Source: Reticulitermes lucifugus (Eukaryota; Arthropoda; Insecta; Blattodea; Rhinotermitidae). From it: 37,497 bases of DNA. Position numbers and translations under genes: made by a program. Of the stretch, positions 29,501 to 33,514 are shown piece after piece. The stretch is taken from assembly GCA_026260175.1 (NCBI GenBank), contig JAKCWW010005167.1:1-37497 (forward strand), in the 5' to 3' direction. The notes under the pieces were generated by a model, which saw only the letters and a program-made list of their open reading frames with translations, was not told where the DNA came from and did no database searches. Numbering within the stretch: the first letter of the stretch is position 1; each line of letters opens with the position of its first letter.

Positions 29501-32152
29501 CATTGCGAAGACTGTGTTAATGAATGCCTTTCGATGCGACTTATATGTGACCACAAGTTTCACATGTGATTAAATTGCTGTACTGGTGTTGCTTTTCATA
29601 TCTGCTGTGAATTTATACAGTTGTTTTTCATTTTATGGCAATAATTTATTATGTGACAGCGAGTTTACACTCTTATTTAAGTTTCTGTGGTAGTGTCACT
29701 TCATGAATCTACTGCAAAATTGAATTATTAAACCGGTATTTTAATTTTTGGTTGTGTTTTATTTTTCATCGTGATGAGTGAACCAAAGAAGACAAAATCA
29801 TTTTCTATTGAAGTGAAAATGGACATCCTTGCCCAAATGGATCCTAATAAGGAAACACAAGTTGCACCAGTTGCCAAATTAGAAACTGTGTCATCAGCAT
29901 TGAACAGTATTATTAATAACAGGAAAGACATCAGAAAGTGTTAACAAAATATGGCAGTTTCTGTGGTCAAAGGAAGAACCTGAAACAGTCAGCTTTTCAA
30001 GAACAGGAAAGTTTGTTGGCCACGTGGTTTAAACAAGCTAGAGCCAGCATTGCAATTATCAGTGACACACTGCTGAGAGAAAAAACTCTACACATTGCCA
30101 CAAGGTTGGGCTTTGATTTCAAAGCATCTAATGGCTGGATTAATGGTTTTGAGCAGTAACACAGTGTTGATACAAGACTATATCAGGAGAGTGCAAAAAT
30201 ATAGACTCTTCTAGACTGAAGAATACAGAAAGGAATAGCTTCAAAAATTATTGAGGGTTATGAACCTAAGAACATTTTAATGCTGATGACACTGGGCTGT
30301 TCTGCATGCTTTCACCTAACAAGACAGTCGGTTTGAAAGGGATTCTCGCAATGGTGGAAAGAATTCCAGGGAGAGGATAGCAGTTCGGTTAGCTTGCAAT
30401 GCCAATGGGACTGACAAACTCCCTCCAGTAGTTATAAGGAAGAGTGAAAACCCTCATTGCTATAAAATTATTAGAAAGTTGCACATAAATATATAGTCAA
30501 CGGAAAAGTATGGAATATACAGACCATCTTTACCAACTATTTAAATGCATTAGATACCAAAATGACTTTCCAAAATAGAAAGATTTTACCTCCTGTGGAC
30601 GAATGTGCTGCTTGTCCCCAAGACACGCGTTACCTTAAGACGGTTACAGTTGCTGTTTTTCGCCAAAACTGCACCAGCATTCTCCAGCCACTTCAGCAAG
30701 AAATAACCAGGTAATTCAAACATGTATTACTGCAAGCAAATTGTAAGGAAACTATTTCTGTGATTGATCACAAGTTGCTTCGTAATGCAACATTCATGAT
30801 GGTAGAGGTTGTGGATTCACTACATTTCATTGTGGAATTATAGCACTGTGTTATGCTTACAACAATAGTGAATTGTTCTCAGAAATGTGGTTTTAATTGA
30901 AATGGAACTTATGCTGGTAAAGATGTAGCAGTGCTGAACTTAGCCAGAGATGACTGGGAGCAGCTGAAAGCAGATGTATCATTTCAAGAATATATATCGT
31001 GTGATAATGATGTAACATGTGAGGTGCAAACATTAGAACAAATGATGGATGAAAAGTTAACATCTGGTATGTCTGAGAAGGAAGGACAGGAGGAAGATGA
31101 AGGTGGGAAAAGTGAACCTCCAGCAACATTTTTGTCGGCATTGGATGGTAGCAATGCTCAGGAATTACATAATGAAGTTTGACATTTTTGATAACAGGAT
31201 TGCTGTCTTCAATTGTACTGAGAACAAGGTGTGCAGGTTCAGGACAAAATGAAGAAGTGGCAAATTACTTTAATGGATATGTTGAAAAAGTGCAGTAGAT
31301 TAAATTGTTAATGCTGTACCTTGAACTAGGTTACATTTTTTATGTAATACAGTATTAATTTAGTGTAATTACTTTCAGTAGCTACATAGATTTTCATTTC
31401 CTTCATTTTATGTTTTCTTTGATTTTATATTAATTTTAAATAGTCCCTTCAGAAATGTAAAATCCAAGTTGCACTGTGTTGTGCTCCCATCTACCTCTAA
31501 ATTGGCTCTGCAGAACATGAAGATGATCTCTCATTTGGTTTTATGACTTTGAGGGACCCTGGGCTGAATAGCAAGTTGTTCCCTGTGAGATGAACCCACA
31601 CTGGGACATGTGTAACATTGTCTTTTGGGGTTTAGCTGCAATGTATTTTGAAGCTGTTCCCAGTGTTGCAGCACACAAATGAGGGTGAAGACGGCCAAAG
31701 TTACACATGGAAACAAGCTGCAAAACGTAAAATTACCACACAGACTAGGACATATTTTCCCTCTAGTCTATAGTCTTATGGGATGTGATGTTGTGTAGTC
31801 AGGAAGATTGGTACCAGCGCTTTGGAGGAACCTGCTGTCTGCATCTTTGTGGTCAAAGAGTTTGGCCTTCTTCTCTGGAGATGGAGATAGTAGGTTCCCC
31901 TGAAGTGTAGGTACCTGTTTACTAGACTGCTTGACTTCAAACCTTAATATTCACTGCTGTGAGGATCTCAGATCTCAAAGTGAAACAAGTATTTTTTATT
32001 CACTGATTTGTGTGCAGTAAGATATTTTCATTTATTTTGTTCTAGGGTCACTGCAGGAGAACAGCATTCTCTTCCTCTTTTGTTACTGTTGCTCTCAGGT
32101 GTCAATTGAGGTCAAAAACTGGGAACAAAGGAAACAGAAGAAGCAAGTGTGA
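8416..32152 (+). CDS. rasp: Hedgehog acyltransferase (HHAT/Rasp), whole coding span, 8 exons
   Basis: The joined exons 8416-8515, 14445-14617, 18281-18466, 23901-24254, 25327-25544, 28326-28527, 28970-29108 and 32046-32152 total 1479 nt, giving 492 residues and a TGA stop. All junctions are GT-AG and keep phase (1,0,0,0,2,0,1). By family knowledge this MBOAT enzyme transfers palmitate from palmitoyl-CoA to the N-terminal Cys of Hedgehog in the ER lumen. Visible support: hydrophobic segments throughout, the MBOAT block SDMWRHFDQGLYFFL (catalytic Asp335), AWHGIYMF (catalytic His375), and PKC320IGR matching the heme-ligand Cys of human HHAT. Recalled human length is 493, and all three residues are offset by exactly 4 from human D339, H379 and C324. 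The C-terminus KKQV is a KKXX-type ER signal. The paralog HHATL is unlikely because the catalytic His is kept. Introns total about 22 kb and are full of transposons. Confidence 0.95.
8590..9020 (+). pseudogene. LINE 3' fragment (RT C-terminal tail)
   Basis: A frame with few breaks reads VLRKVFGPKRVEVRRDWRKL, then HSEEILDLYS, then MDWIDLAQG. This is the C-terminal region of the RTE/jockey-like retrotransposon polyprotein also found at 9800-12090. It is truncated at the 5' end, as LINE copies usually are, and carries stops. It lies in rasp intron 1. Confidence 0.7.
9021..9795. other. GT-rich low-complexity intronic stretch
   Basis: Words such as GGTTTGTGTTTGTGT and TTAGGGTTTGTGTGTATT recur at irregular spacing, suggesting a decayed tandem array at about 9120-9350 and 9585-9605. 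No gene or intact element was recognised. Confidence 0.4.
10026..10233. mobile_element. hAT-type MITE nested in the LINE
   Basis: CAGGGGTTCAAACCC at the left and GGGTTGGACACCCGTG at the right (inverse CACGGGTGTCCAACCC) are hAT/Charlie-like ends. GGCCC..GCC and GGCCCTTTGCC lie just inside them. Flanks CATTTGGT and CGTTAGAT share only 5 of 8 bases. The LINE frame resumes right after it (DDGDINRAWE). Confidence 0.7.
11673..11715. repeat. Perfect 20-bp hairpin with 3-nt loop
   Basis: The arm at 11673-11692 (AAATGTAATTTTCCCTGTTA) is the exact reverse complement of 11696-11715; the loop is ATG. It sits inside the LINE remnant where the element should read into CETW..L; see findings. Confidence 0.9.
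12292..12312. repeat. (CT)n microsatellite
   Basis: About ten CT units precede a tRNA-like SINE segment. Confidence 0.9.
12325..12475 (+). mobile_element. Probable tRNA-derived SINE (family C)
   Basis: TGATGTGATGGTAATGC resembles an A box and CCTGGTTTAAATCTCAG a B box about 40 bp later. Both are followed by GACAGAGGTTTCATGGTTTTC, a tail also resembled at 18880-18915 (GGTTGAGGGTTTTCACG). Borders are uncertain. Confidence 0.45.
12582..12990. mobile_element. Foldback MITE with about 100-bp inverted arms
   Basis: The arm 12582-12680 and the inverted arm 12891-12990 align over about 100 bp at roughly 85 percent (shared CAAGTAAAATCACTATCAGT, CTCAACACAACA, GTTTATCAAT, CTAAATTAGG). The spacer is 210 bp. 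Weaker symmetry continues outside to about 12545 and 13020. Non-coding. Confidence 0.8.
13125..13380 (-). mobile_element. Probable tRNA-derived SINE (family B)
   Basis: On the minus strand the head reads TCACAGCTCAGTCAGCTG (A box like TRGCTCAGTYGGT) and GGTCCAATCCC (B box). A body follows that is unlike family A. Single copy in the window, so the borders are approximate. Confidence 0.5.
14155..14345. repeat. Dispersed repeat tail fragment
   Basis: The block CAAATTTAATCAAAATCCATCCAGCAGTTTTCATGTTGAAG followed by GGCCAGACAGACA resembles a repeat tail common in insect genomes (A-T-C-A-A-A-A-T-C-C-R-T-C-C-A-G). The family is not resolved. Confidence 0.4.
14445..14617 (+). CDS. rasp: rasp/HHAT exon 2
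   Basis: The acceptor TTTGCTTTCTAG ends at 14444 and the donor is GTAAAT at 14618. The exon finishes Tyr34 and encodes residues 35-91. The stretch MSGWSFINRKKDVSDFEWAV carries the GWS and K-K-D-x-x-D-F-E-W signature found between the first and second membrane segments of HHAT proteins. A hydrophobic segment follows (about residues 66-87). It ends in phase 0. There is no other long open frame in the area. Confidence 0.93.
14690..14990 (-). mobile_element. Full-length tRNA-derived SINE (family A) in rasp intron 2
   Basis: Minus strand: GGAGCCAGGACAGCACAGTC (A-box region), then GGGTTTGAATCC (B box), body and tail. It is the clearest copy together with 3455-3746. It is antisense to rasp and immediately followed by another partial copy. 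Confidence 0.82.
14995..15110 (-). mobile_element. Partial SINE copy (family A), tail half only
   Basis: GATAAAGTTCTCACCATACA, GATTCTTAACCTCAGCACTC and GATGGAGGTGAGTT repeat the tail half of the adjacent full copy. The tRNA head is missing on the right. Confidence 0.65.
15430..15660 (-). mobile_element. SINE copy (family A) lacking the tRNA head
   Basis: The tail GGTAAAAGGTAAAGTTGTCC and the body (CAGCACTAGATGGAGGTGAG, CTGGGAAAGAATTTTGGTAC, GGATGTTTTGGAGAA) are well kept. The copy stops where the tRNA-like part should begin, as expected for 5'-truncated insertion on the minus strand. Confidence 0.75.
16160..16452 (-). pseudogene. Truncated mariner transposase 3' part, copy 1
   Basis: Minus strand: DHPPYSPDLMPTDFQPSEPL at about 16403-16344, holding the SPDL motif of the third catalytic acidic residue in mariner (DD34D). 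Then come a shifted frame with KKHLAH, KQAVTSW-like words, GGPMCTMC, and the terminal SVTSFIETPLYY typical of mariner ends. The 5' half is absent and the frame is broken. Confidence 0.7.
16455..16695 (+). pseudogene. Truncated mariner transposase 3' part, copy 2, opposite orientation
   Basis: The plus strand shows the same region (PTDFQLFGPLKK, then in another frame GPRWDKCLNVGGDCVEV and a stop), the mariner C-terminus P-R-W-x-K-C-x-x-x-x-G-D-Y-V-E. It abuts copy 1 in inverted orientation, so the truncated 5' sides face each other. It carries about 75 bp of coding sequence that copy 1 lacks. Confidence 0.7.
16700..18280. other. rasp intron 2, no recognised element
   Basis: Open frames up to 109 codons are present on both strands (for example minus 17860-17531), but they overlap each other, lack family motifs and have no splice partners. 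I see nothing I can name apart from the acceptor of exon 3 at the right end. Confidence 0.4.
18281..18466 (+). CDS. rasp: rasp/HHAT exon 3
   Basis: The acceptor GTTTCACAG ends at 18280 and the donor is GTGAGT at 18467. It encodes 62 codons in phase 0 (residues 92-153), almost entirely hydrophobic: LLSVWYVMISVLYLLLHVG, then the conserved block with YWLLQFRSHIVIYTAGLFF, matching the F-x-V-x-Q-F-R-S region of vertebrate HHAT. It probably spans two to three membrane helices. A second AG ten bases downstream (18290) would break phase, so 18281 is preferred. Confidence 0.94.
18800..18995 (+). mobile_element. tRNA-derived SINE (family C)
   Basis: CCCAGTTTGAATGTCAGCCAGGACA is a B-box-like stretch, followed by CTATCCTGGTTGAGGGTTTTC, GTCCCTCCAGGCACATGCTGG and GATACCAGCATAAATTAGGCC, a body style I associate with abundant insect SINEs. 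The A box is degraded. Confidence 0.55.
19105..19379. mobile_element. hAT-type MITE in rasp intron 3
   Basis: Left end CAGGGCCGCTGAGAGTGGG; right end inverse CACTGCTGACGAGAGGGGG. Flanks GATAGAGA (19097-19104) and TATGGAGA (19380-19387) match at 6 of 8 bases. The body contains a poly-C run at about 19147-19158 and GGGCCCCAGGCCCCC. Non-coding. Confidence 0.65.
20109..20262. repeat. Foldback-family copy with both arms
   Basis: The left arm CACCATGTAGTTCAGTAGATAGAAATGTTTTGGATGAATCTACTGC and the inverted right arm GCAGGTTTTCCAAAAGATTGGTACATATCTAGTAAACTGCATGGC pair along most of their length. Confidence 0.65.
20317..20431. repeat. Compound trinucleotide microsatellite
   Basis: (TAC/ACT)n, then (AAT)n of about eight units (20360-20384), then (TAC)n again. 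The open frame reading runs of Thr, Asn and Leu across it is an artefact of the repeat. Confidence 0.9.
21419..22793 (+). pseudogene. MADF-BESS protein gene of the PIF element, broken, two exons
   Basis: ATG at 21419 starts MSVVGDVEKLIWEVKRRPPL, an N-terminal MADF domain (Myb/SANT-like). A frame slip near 21510 is needed to continue into RTLKEKLWYDIC and NWSELPAEQKSEN. After a gap of about 780 bp an AG-preceded block at about 22378 resumes with LQARWKNLRTCFTREL (MADF C-terminal part). Across further stops, at about 22685-22793, DEDKCFLLSLLPSF and ILKIMRHVK form a BESS motif. Such MADF proteins are known companions of insect PIF transposases. Confidence 0.7.
21640..22235 (-). pseudogene. Harbinger transposase (DDE_Tnp_4-like), broken, antisense
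   Basis: Minus strand: NRIGAVDGKHIRMRKPNES at about 22077-22021, the G-A-V-D-G-K-H motif carrying the first catalytic Asp. Then SQFFTYKNF, a frame change to VGAYSLSSDSNVF and KNLTLGRLLESN, and further pieces such as LPTFLLPYTLASVL. Stops and slips are frequent. It lies in the gap between the two parts of the MADF gene, on the opposite strand. Confidence 0.7.
23347..23500. mobile_element. hAT-type MITE with perfect 15-bp ends
   Basis: CAGGGGTGCACAAAT at 23347-23361 is exactly inverted at 23486-23500. Flanks GTTACCAT (23339-23346) and GTTACTGT (23501-23508) match at 6 of 8 bases. 154 bp, non-coding, 400 bp before rasp exon 4. Confidence 0.85.
23901..24254 (+). CDS. rasp: rasp/HHAT exon 4
   Basis: The acceptor GTGTTTCCAG ends at 23900 and the donor is GTAGGC at 24255. 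It is 118 codons in phase 0 (residues 154-271). Recognisable blocks are SYEYQYILMISSAWIYMRGQ, then GYCFYFPMLFLGPLVLYQEF, which is the MBOAT Y-x-x-Y-P-x-x-x-x-G-P motif, then RYLWWMLFLELFLHYIYIG. The frame stays open upstream to 23754 without a stop, but family similarity starts near the chosen acceptor. The junction with exon 3 is about five residues shorter than in human HHAT. Confidence 0.94.
24650..24795. repeat. Foldback-family copy
   Basis: GGTACCAATATTTCGGTGGAACATAAAGCCGC pairs with the inverted TTCTTCTGAAACATTGGTACC, followed by CTGCCAGACTACAGCATCA. These are the family's arm words. Confidence 0.6.
24815..25045 (-). mobile_element. SINE copy (family A), head missing
   Basis: AGTGCTAGATGGAGGTCAGTGGTCAGCCTCATG, TTCTCCCAGG, and GATTGGGTGGGCACCAGAGCCAATCTGG with GTGGAGAAGAG follow the family A body in order. 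It lies just before rasp exon 5. Confidence 0.7.
25327..25544 (+). CDS. rasp: rasp/HHAT exon 5 (catalytic Asp and heme-type Cys)
   Basis: The acceptor ATACATTTCAG ends at 25326 and the donor is GTATGT at 25545. It encodes residues 272-343 plus two bases of Lys344. It contains GYSMGVMFQMKYVVTYGLS, PKCIGRIHLYSDMWRHFDQG and the catalytic Asp335. An open frame runs upstream to 25261, with other phase-0 AGs ending at 25281 and 25290. I chose 25327 because it has the best acceptor context and gives exactly the human spacing between the preceding helix and the KYVV block. Using 25291 would add 12 residues. Confidence 0.88.
25770..26010 (+). mobile_element. SINE copy (family A), sense orientation
   Basis: CTATAGTGACTGGGCTACAG, GATTTCATTACC (degraded B box), GGAGCCCACCCACCCT, TGCCTGGGTGCAATGGCTAACC and CTAGTGCTGGAGGT are the reverse complement of the other copies' blocks. 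It is the only family A copy on the plus strand. Confidence 0.7.
26011..27010. other. rasp intron 5 left part, no recognised element
   Basis: A 121-codon open frame on the minus strand (26538-26173) has no recognisable motif. Short loosely repeated words (GGGATACAG/AGGATACAGGG, GGGAAGAA.CC) occur at 26500-26700. Nothing firmer is visible. Confidence 0.4.
27012..27969. repeat. 37-bp minisatellite, 25 full units plus a partial one
   Basis: The unit is of the form GGCATACAGTACATCTGRCA + AGGCAGTTGGTCTAGGA. Units start at 27012, 27049 and so on every 37 bp to 27937, with no insertion or deletion in 25 steps. Unit variants include GGCATAC..TCTGGC, AACATAC..TATGCT and AGTGTAC..TCTGAC. They form higher-order patterns: a 4-unit block 27197-27344 repeated at 27345-27492, and a 10-unit spacing between units 13-15 and 23-25. 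It lies in rasp intron 5 and is non-coding, since 37 is not a multiple of 3. Confidence 0.95.
28180..28330. repeat. Foldback-family fragment before rasp exon 6
   Basis: ATGGAGGCTGCAGGTTCCTCCAAAACAGTTTTGCATCGTAGAAGACC is one family arm with its TTCTGGGATA-type end degraded. A poly-G run (28163-28171) lies just to the left. The right part runs into the splice acceptor area of exon 6. Confidence 0.45.
28326..28527 (+). CDS. rasp: rasp/HHAT exon 6 (catalytic His)
   Basis: The acceptor AATGTTTCAG ends at 28325 and the donor is GTAATT at 28528. One base completes Lys344, then 67 codons encode residues 345-411. YIYIPMLGEKSSFRAK leads into SLACFTFICAWHGIYMFVLI, where His375 is the invariant MBOAT histidine. 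NYLGVTIEAV follows, as in other HHATs (N-W-L-G-V-T-V-E). It ends in phase 0. Confidence 0.95.
28970..29108 (+). CDS. rasp: rasp/HHAT exon 7
   Basis: The acceptor TATATTGCAG ends at 28969 and the donor is GTATGA at 29109. Phase 0 entry encodes residues 412-457 plus one base of Gly458. The sequence KLLTPQNVRRFHALIATPLF matches the S-P-Q-A-R-R-R-F-H-A-A-L-A region of human HHAT. SALSNFYFFAGMSLGNHFMW follows, corresponding to the S-N-x-x-F-x-G-G-x-E-x-G helix pair. A different frame over the same bases starts upstream at 28867, but it does not match the family. Confidence 0.93.
29178..31476 (+). mobile_element. Tigger/pogo-like DNA transposon with both terminal repeats
   Basis: The left end CAGTGAAACTTGGATTTTAT (29178-29197) and the right end, inverse CAGTGCAACTTGGATTTTAC, form terminal repeats of at least 24 bp with about three mismatches. 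TA flanks the left end (29176-29177). The right flank is TG, probably a mutated TA. Length 2.3 kb matches full Tigger-type elements. A decayed transposase lies inside in plus orientation. It occupies most of rasp intron 7. Confidence 0.85.
29774..31182 (+). pseudogene. Tigger-like transposase pseudogene (CENP-B/DDE_1 family)
   Basis: In order: MSEPKKTKSFSIEVKMDILA (CENP-B N-terminal HTH), VAKLETVSSALNSIINNRKD, then a frame change to ATWFKQARASIAIISDTLLR and GFDFKASNGWINGFEQ (HTH_CENPB). DDE_1 motifs follow: NIFNADDTGLF (first catalytic Asp region), RLACNANGTDKLPPVVIRKS, FTNYLNALDTKM, RKILPPVDECAACP (second catalytic Asp region; the family has D-N-C-x-x-H) and CTSILQPL. The tail at 30931-31182 is still open for 83 codons and acidic. 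Multiple stops make it non-functional. Confidence 0.85.
31775..31995. repeat. Foldback-family copy with both arms, in rasp intron 7
   Basis: Left arm: CTTATGGGATGTGATGTTGTGTAGTC, then GGTACCAGCGCTTTGGAGGAACCTGCTGTCTGCATC. Inverted right arm: GGAGATGGAGATAGTAGGTTCCCCTGAAGTGTAGGTACC, then CTAGACTGCTTGAC. It ends 50 bp before the acceptor of exon 8. Confidence 0.7.
32046..32152 (+). CDS. rasp: rasp/HHAT exon 8 (C-terminus, KKXX)
   Basis: The acceptor TTGTTCTAG ends at 32045. Two bases complete Gly458, then residues 459-492 and TGA at 32150-32152. ILFLFCYCCSQVSIEV matches the last membrane segment of HHATs (human ...FLYCYSHVGIAW). The tail WEQRKQKKQV ends in Lys at -4 and -3, the classical dilysine ER-retrieval form. 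In human HHAT the C-terminus is cytosolic, as that signal requires. The exon is too short to stand out by itself; phase and similarity identify it. Confidence 0.88.
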
Positions 32153-32393
32153 ATTTCTGTTTTGAGTCCTTGATGAACAAAGTATTATTCTATCCAGTGC
32201 TCCGTATTTCCAAAAGGGCATTGCTTTTGTGAAGGTTCCAAGCCTTTTACCAATTTGTCCTTTTGGTCAGAGCAGTATGTAAATGAAGATGAGTAGGGAA
32301 CATTGGTGGAATGATACTGACAGGGAAAACCAAAGGGCTCAGAGAGAAACCTGTCTCATTGCCAATTTGTCCACCGATTCCCGACGGTGTTAA

Positions 32394-32621
32394 ATTGCCA
32401 GCGATTTTTTGAATGTTAAACAACTAGTGTGTCATCTTATAAATTATAAAATATAATTATATATAAAATTATGTATAAAATGCATTTATTTTTTGTAGTT
32501 GTCAGCTAGGGATTAATAAAGATGTAAAATATGTTTCCTGAAAGAACTTATTGTGCGCGTGGCCTATTTAAGGCAAAAGAGCGGAGTAAATTTTAGATCG
32601 ACTAAAGTCGACGCTGGCAAT
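32394..32621. mobile_element. TTAA-flanked short inverted-repeat element in the 3' UTR
   Basis: ATTGCCAGCG at 32394-32403 is the exact reverse complement of CGCTGGCAAT at 32612-32621. TTAA lies immediately outside each end (32390-32393 and 32622-32625). That is the layout of a piggyBac-type MITE, though the ends do not begin with the usual CCC. A related GTCGAC/GGCAGTGAATG stretch continues to 32670, so the right border could be further out. No coding capacity. Confidence 0.5.
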
Positions 32622-32888
32622 TTAAAACGTAAATACTTAAATCTACCATGGTCGACTTTGGCAGTGAATGTGTTAAAGCAGGTGGTACATACAGTTTAAC
32701 ACTGTGCCTTGAACAGTTAAAGGCTGTCCATATCTTGGGATTTGTGGTAATAATGATGTTTATTGTAGAAAAGTTGTGCTGTTGGTGCTATACGTGATCT
32801 GTTATGCCGTGCTGTGGAATTTTATGAGCCTTGAAGATGTTCATGCCTGCCTTTTTGTATACAATTTTTTTGTGTTGTTTATCTTTGT

Positions 32889-32932
32889 AATAAATGAATA
32901 AGAAGAAATGTATGTGCTCACTGAACAATAAA
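32889..32932 (+). terminator. Paired polyadenylation signals for rasp/HHAT
   Basis: AATAAA occurs at 32889-32894 and again at 32927-32932, 780 nt past the stop codon, with a GTGTCTCTGTATATGT-like downstream stretch. This is the arrangement expected of a cleavage site around 32945-32955. Confidence 0.5.
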
Positions 32933-33364
32933 AGTGTCTCTGTATATGTATTAACTACGCTTTACAACCGTTGGCTGTGATTTTGCATCCGACTTTGATC
33001 TTGATTTTAATGTGTTGCAGATTCATATCCCTTAATATGAAAAACACAGCAGTACAAATACTACATATATTGTTGTAATTCTGTTGTTAATCAACAGCAC
33101 ATATGTTTCTTACCTGTTGTTTTGTTGCATGTACAGTATGAAACATTTCAAGTAAAGGTTATGGGATATAATGAGATTAGTACTTACCATATTTTTTTAA
33201 TATTGTGTGTCAGTGAACAAGCTGCTGCCCCCATTCTTAGAAAATAAGACAAAAGAAACTGAATGTGCACTTACTATAGTACTAAAGTATAAAGTGTTGT
33301 GTAAGCGTATAATACGTAGTGACTTCAGATTCGATGTGAGGTTTTTACAGTGTTTGTGAAAATT

Positions 33365-33514
33365 GAAGCCTTCTGGGATATGATGCCATTTTCATTAGTG
33401 CGTAGATTCTGTTGGTAGCTTCAGATGGAATGTGGTGATGGAATTGTTGGAAGTGGGCGGTGGTGCTCTGATCCCAGCCATTTGACACTGCTTCGTATCC
33501 CAGAAGACTTGATT
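33365..33514. repeat. Short foldback element
   Basis: GAAGCCTTCTGGGATATGATGC and the inverted end GCTTCGTATCCCAGAAGACTTGATTC bracket about 150 bp. The end word is the same as in the longer foldback family. Confidence 0.6.

Larger units (their letters stand above)
32153..32950 (+). other. rasp: Probable rasp/HHAT 3' UTR
   Basis: No coding frame is visible. AATAAA hexamers lie at 32515-32520, 32889-32894 and 32927-32932. The last two are close together and followed by T/G-rich sequence, so they are the best candidates for the transcript end near 32950. The first lies inside a small inverted-repeat element (32394-32621). The extent is inferred from the signals only. Confidence 0.5.
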
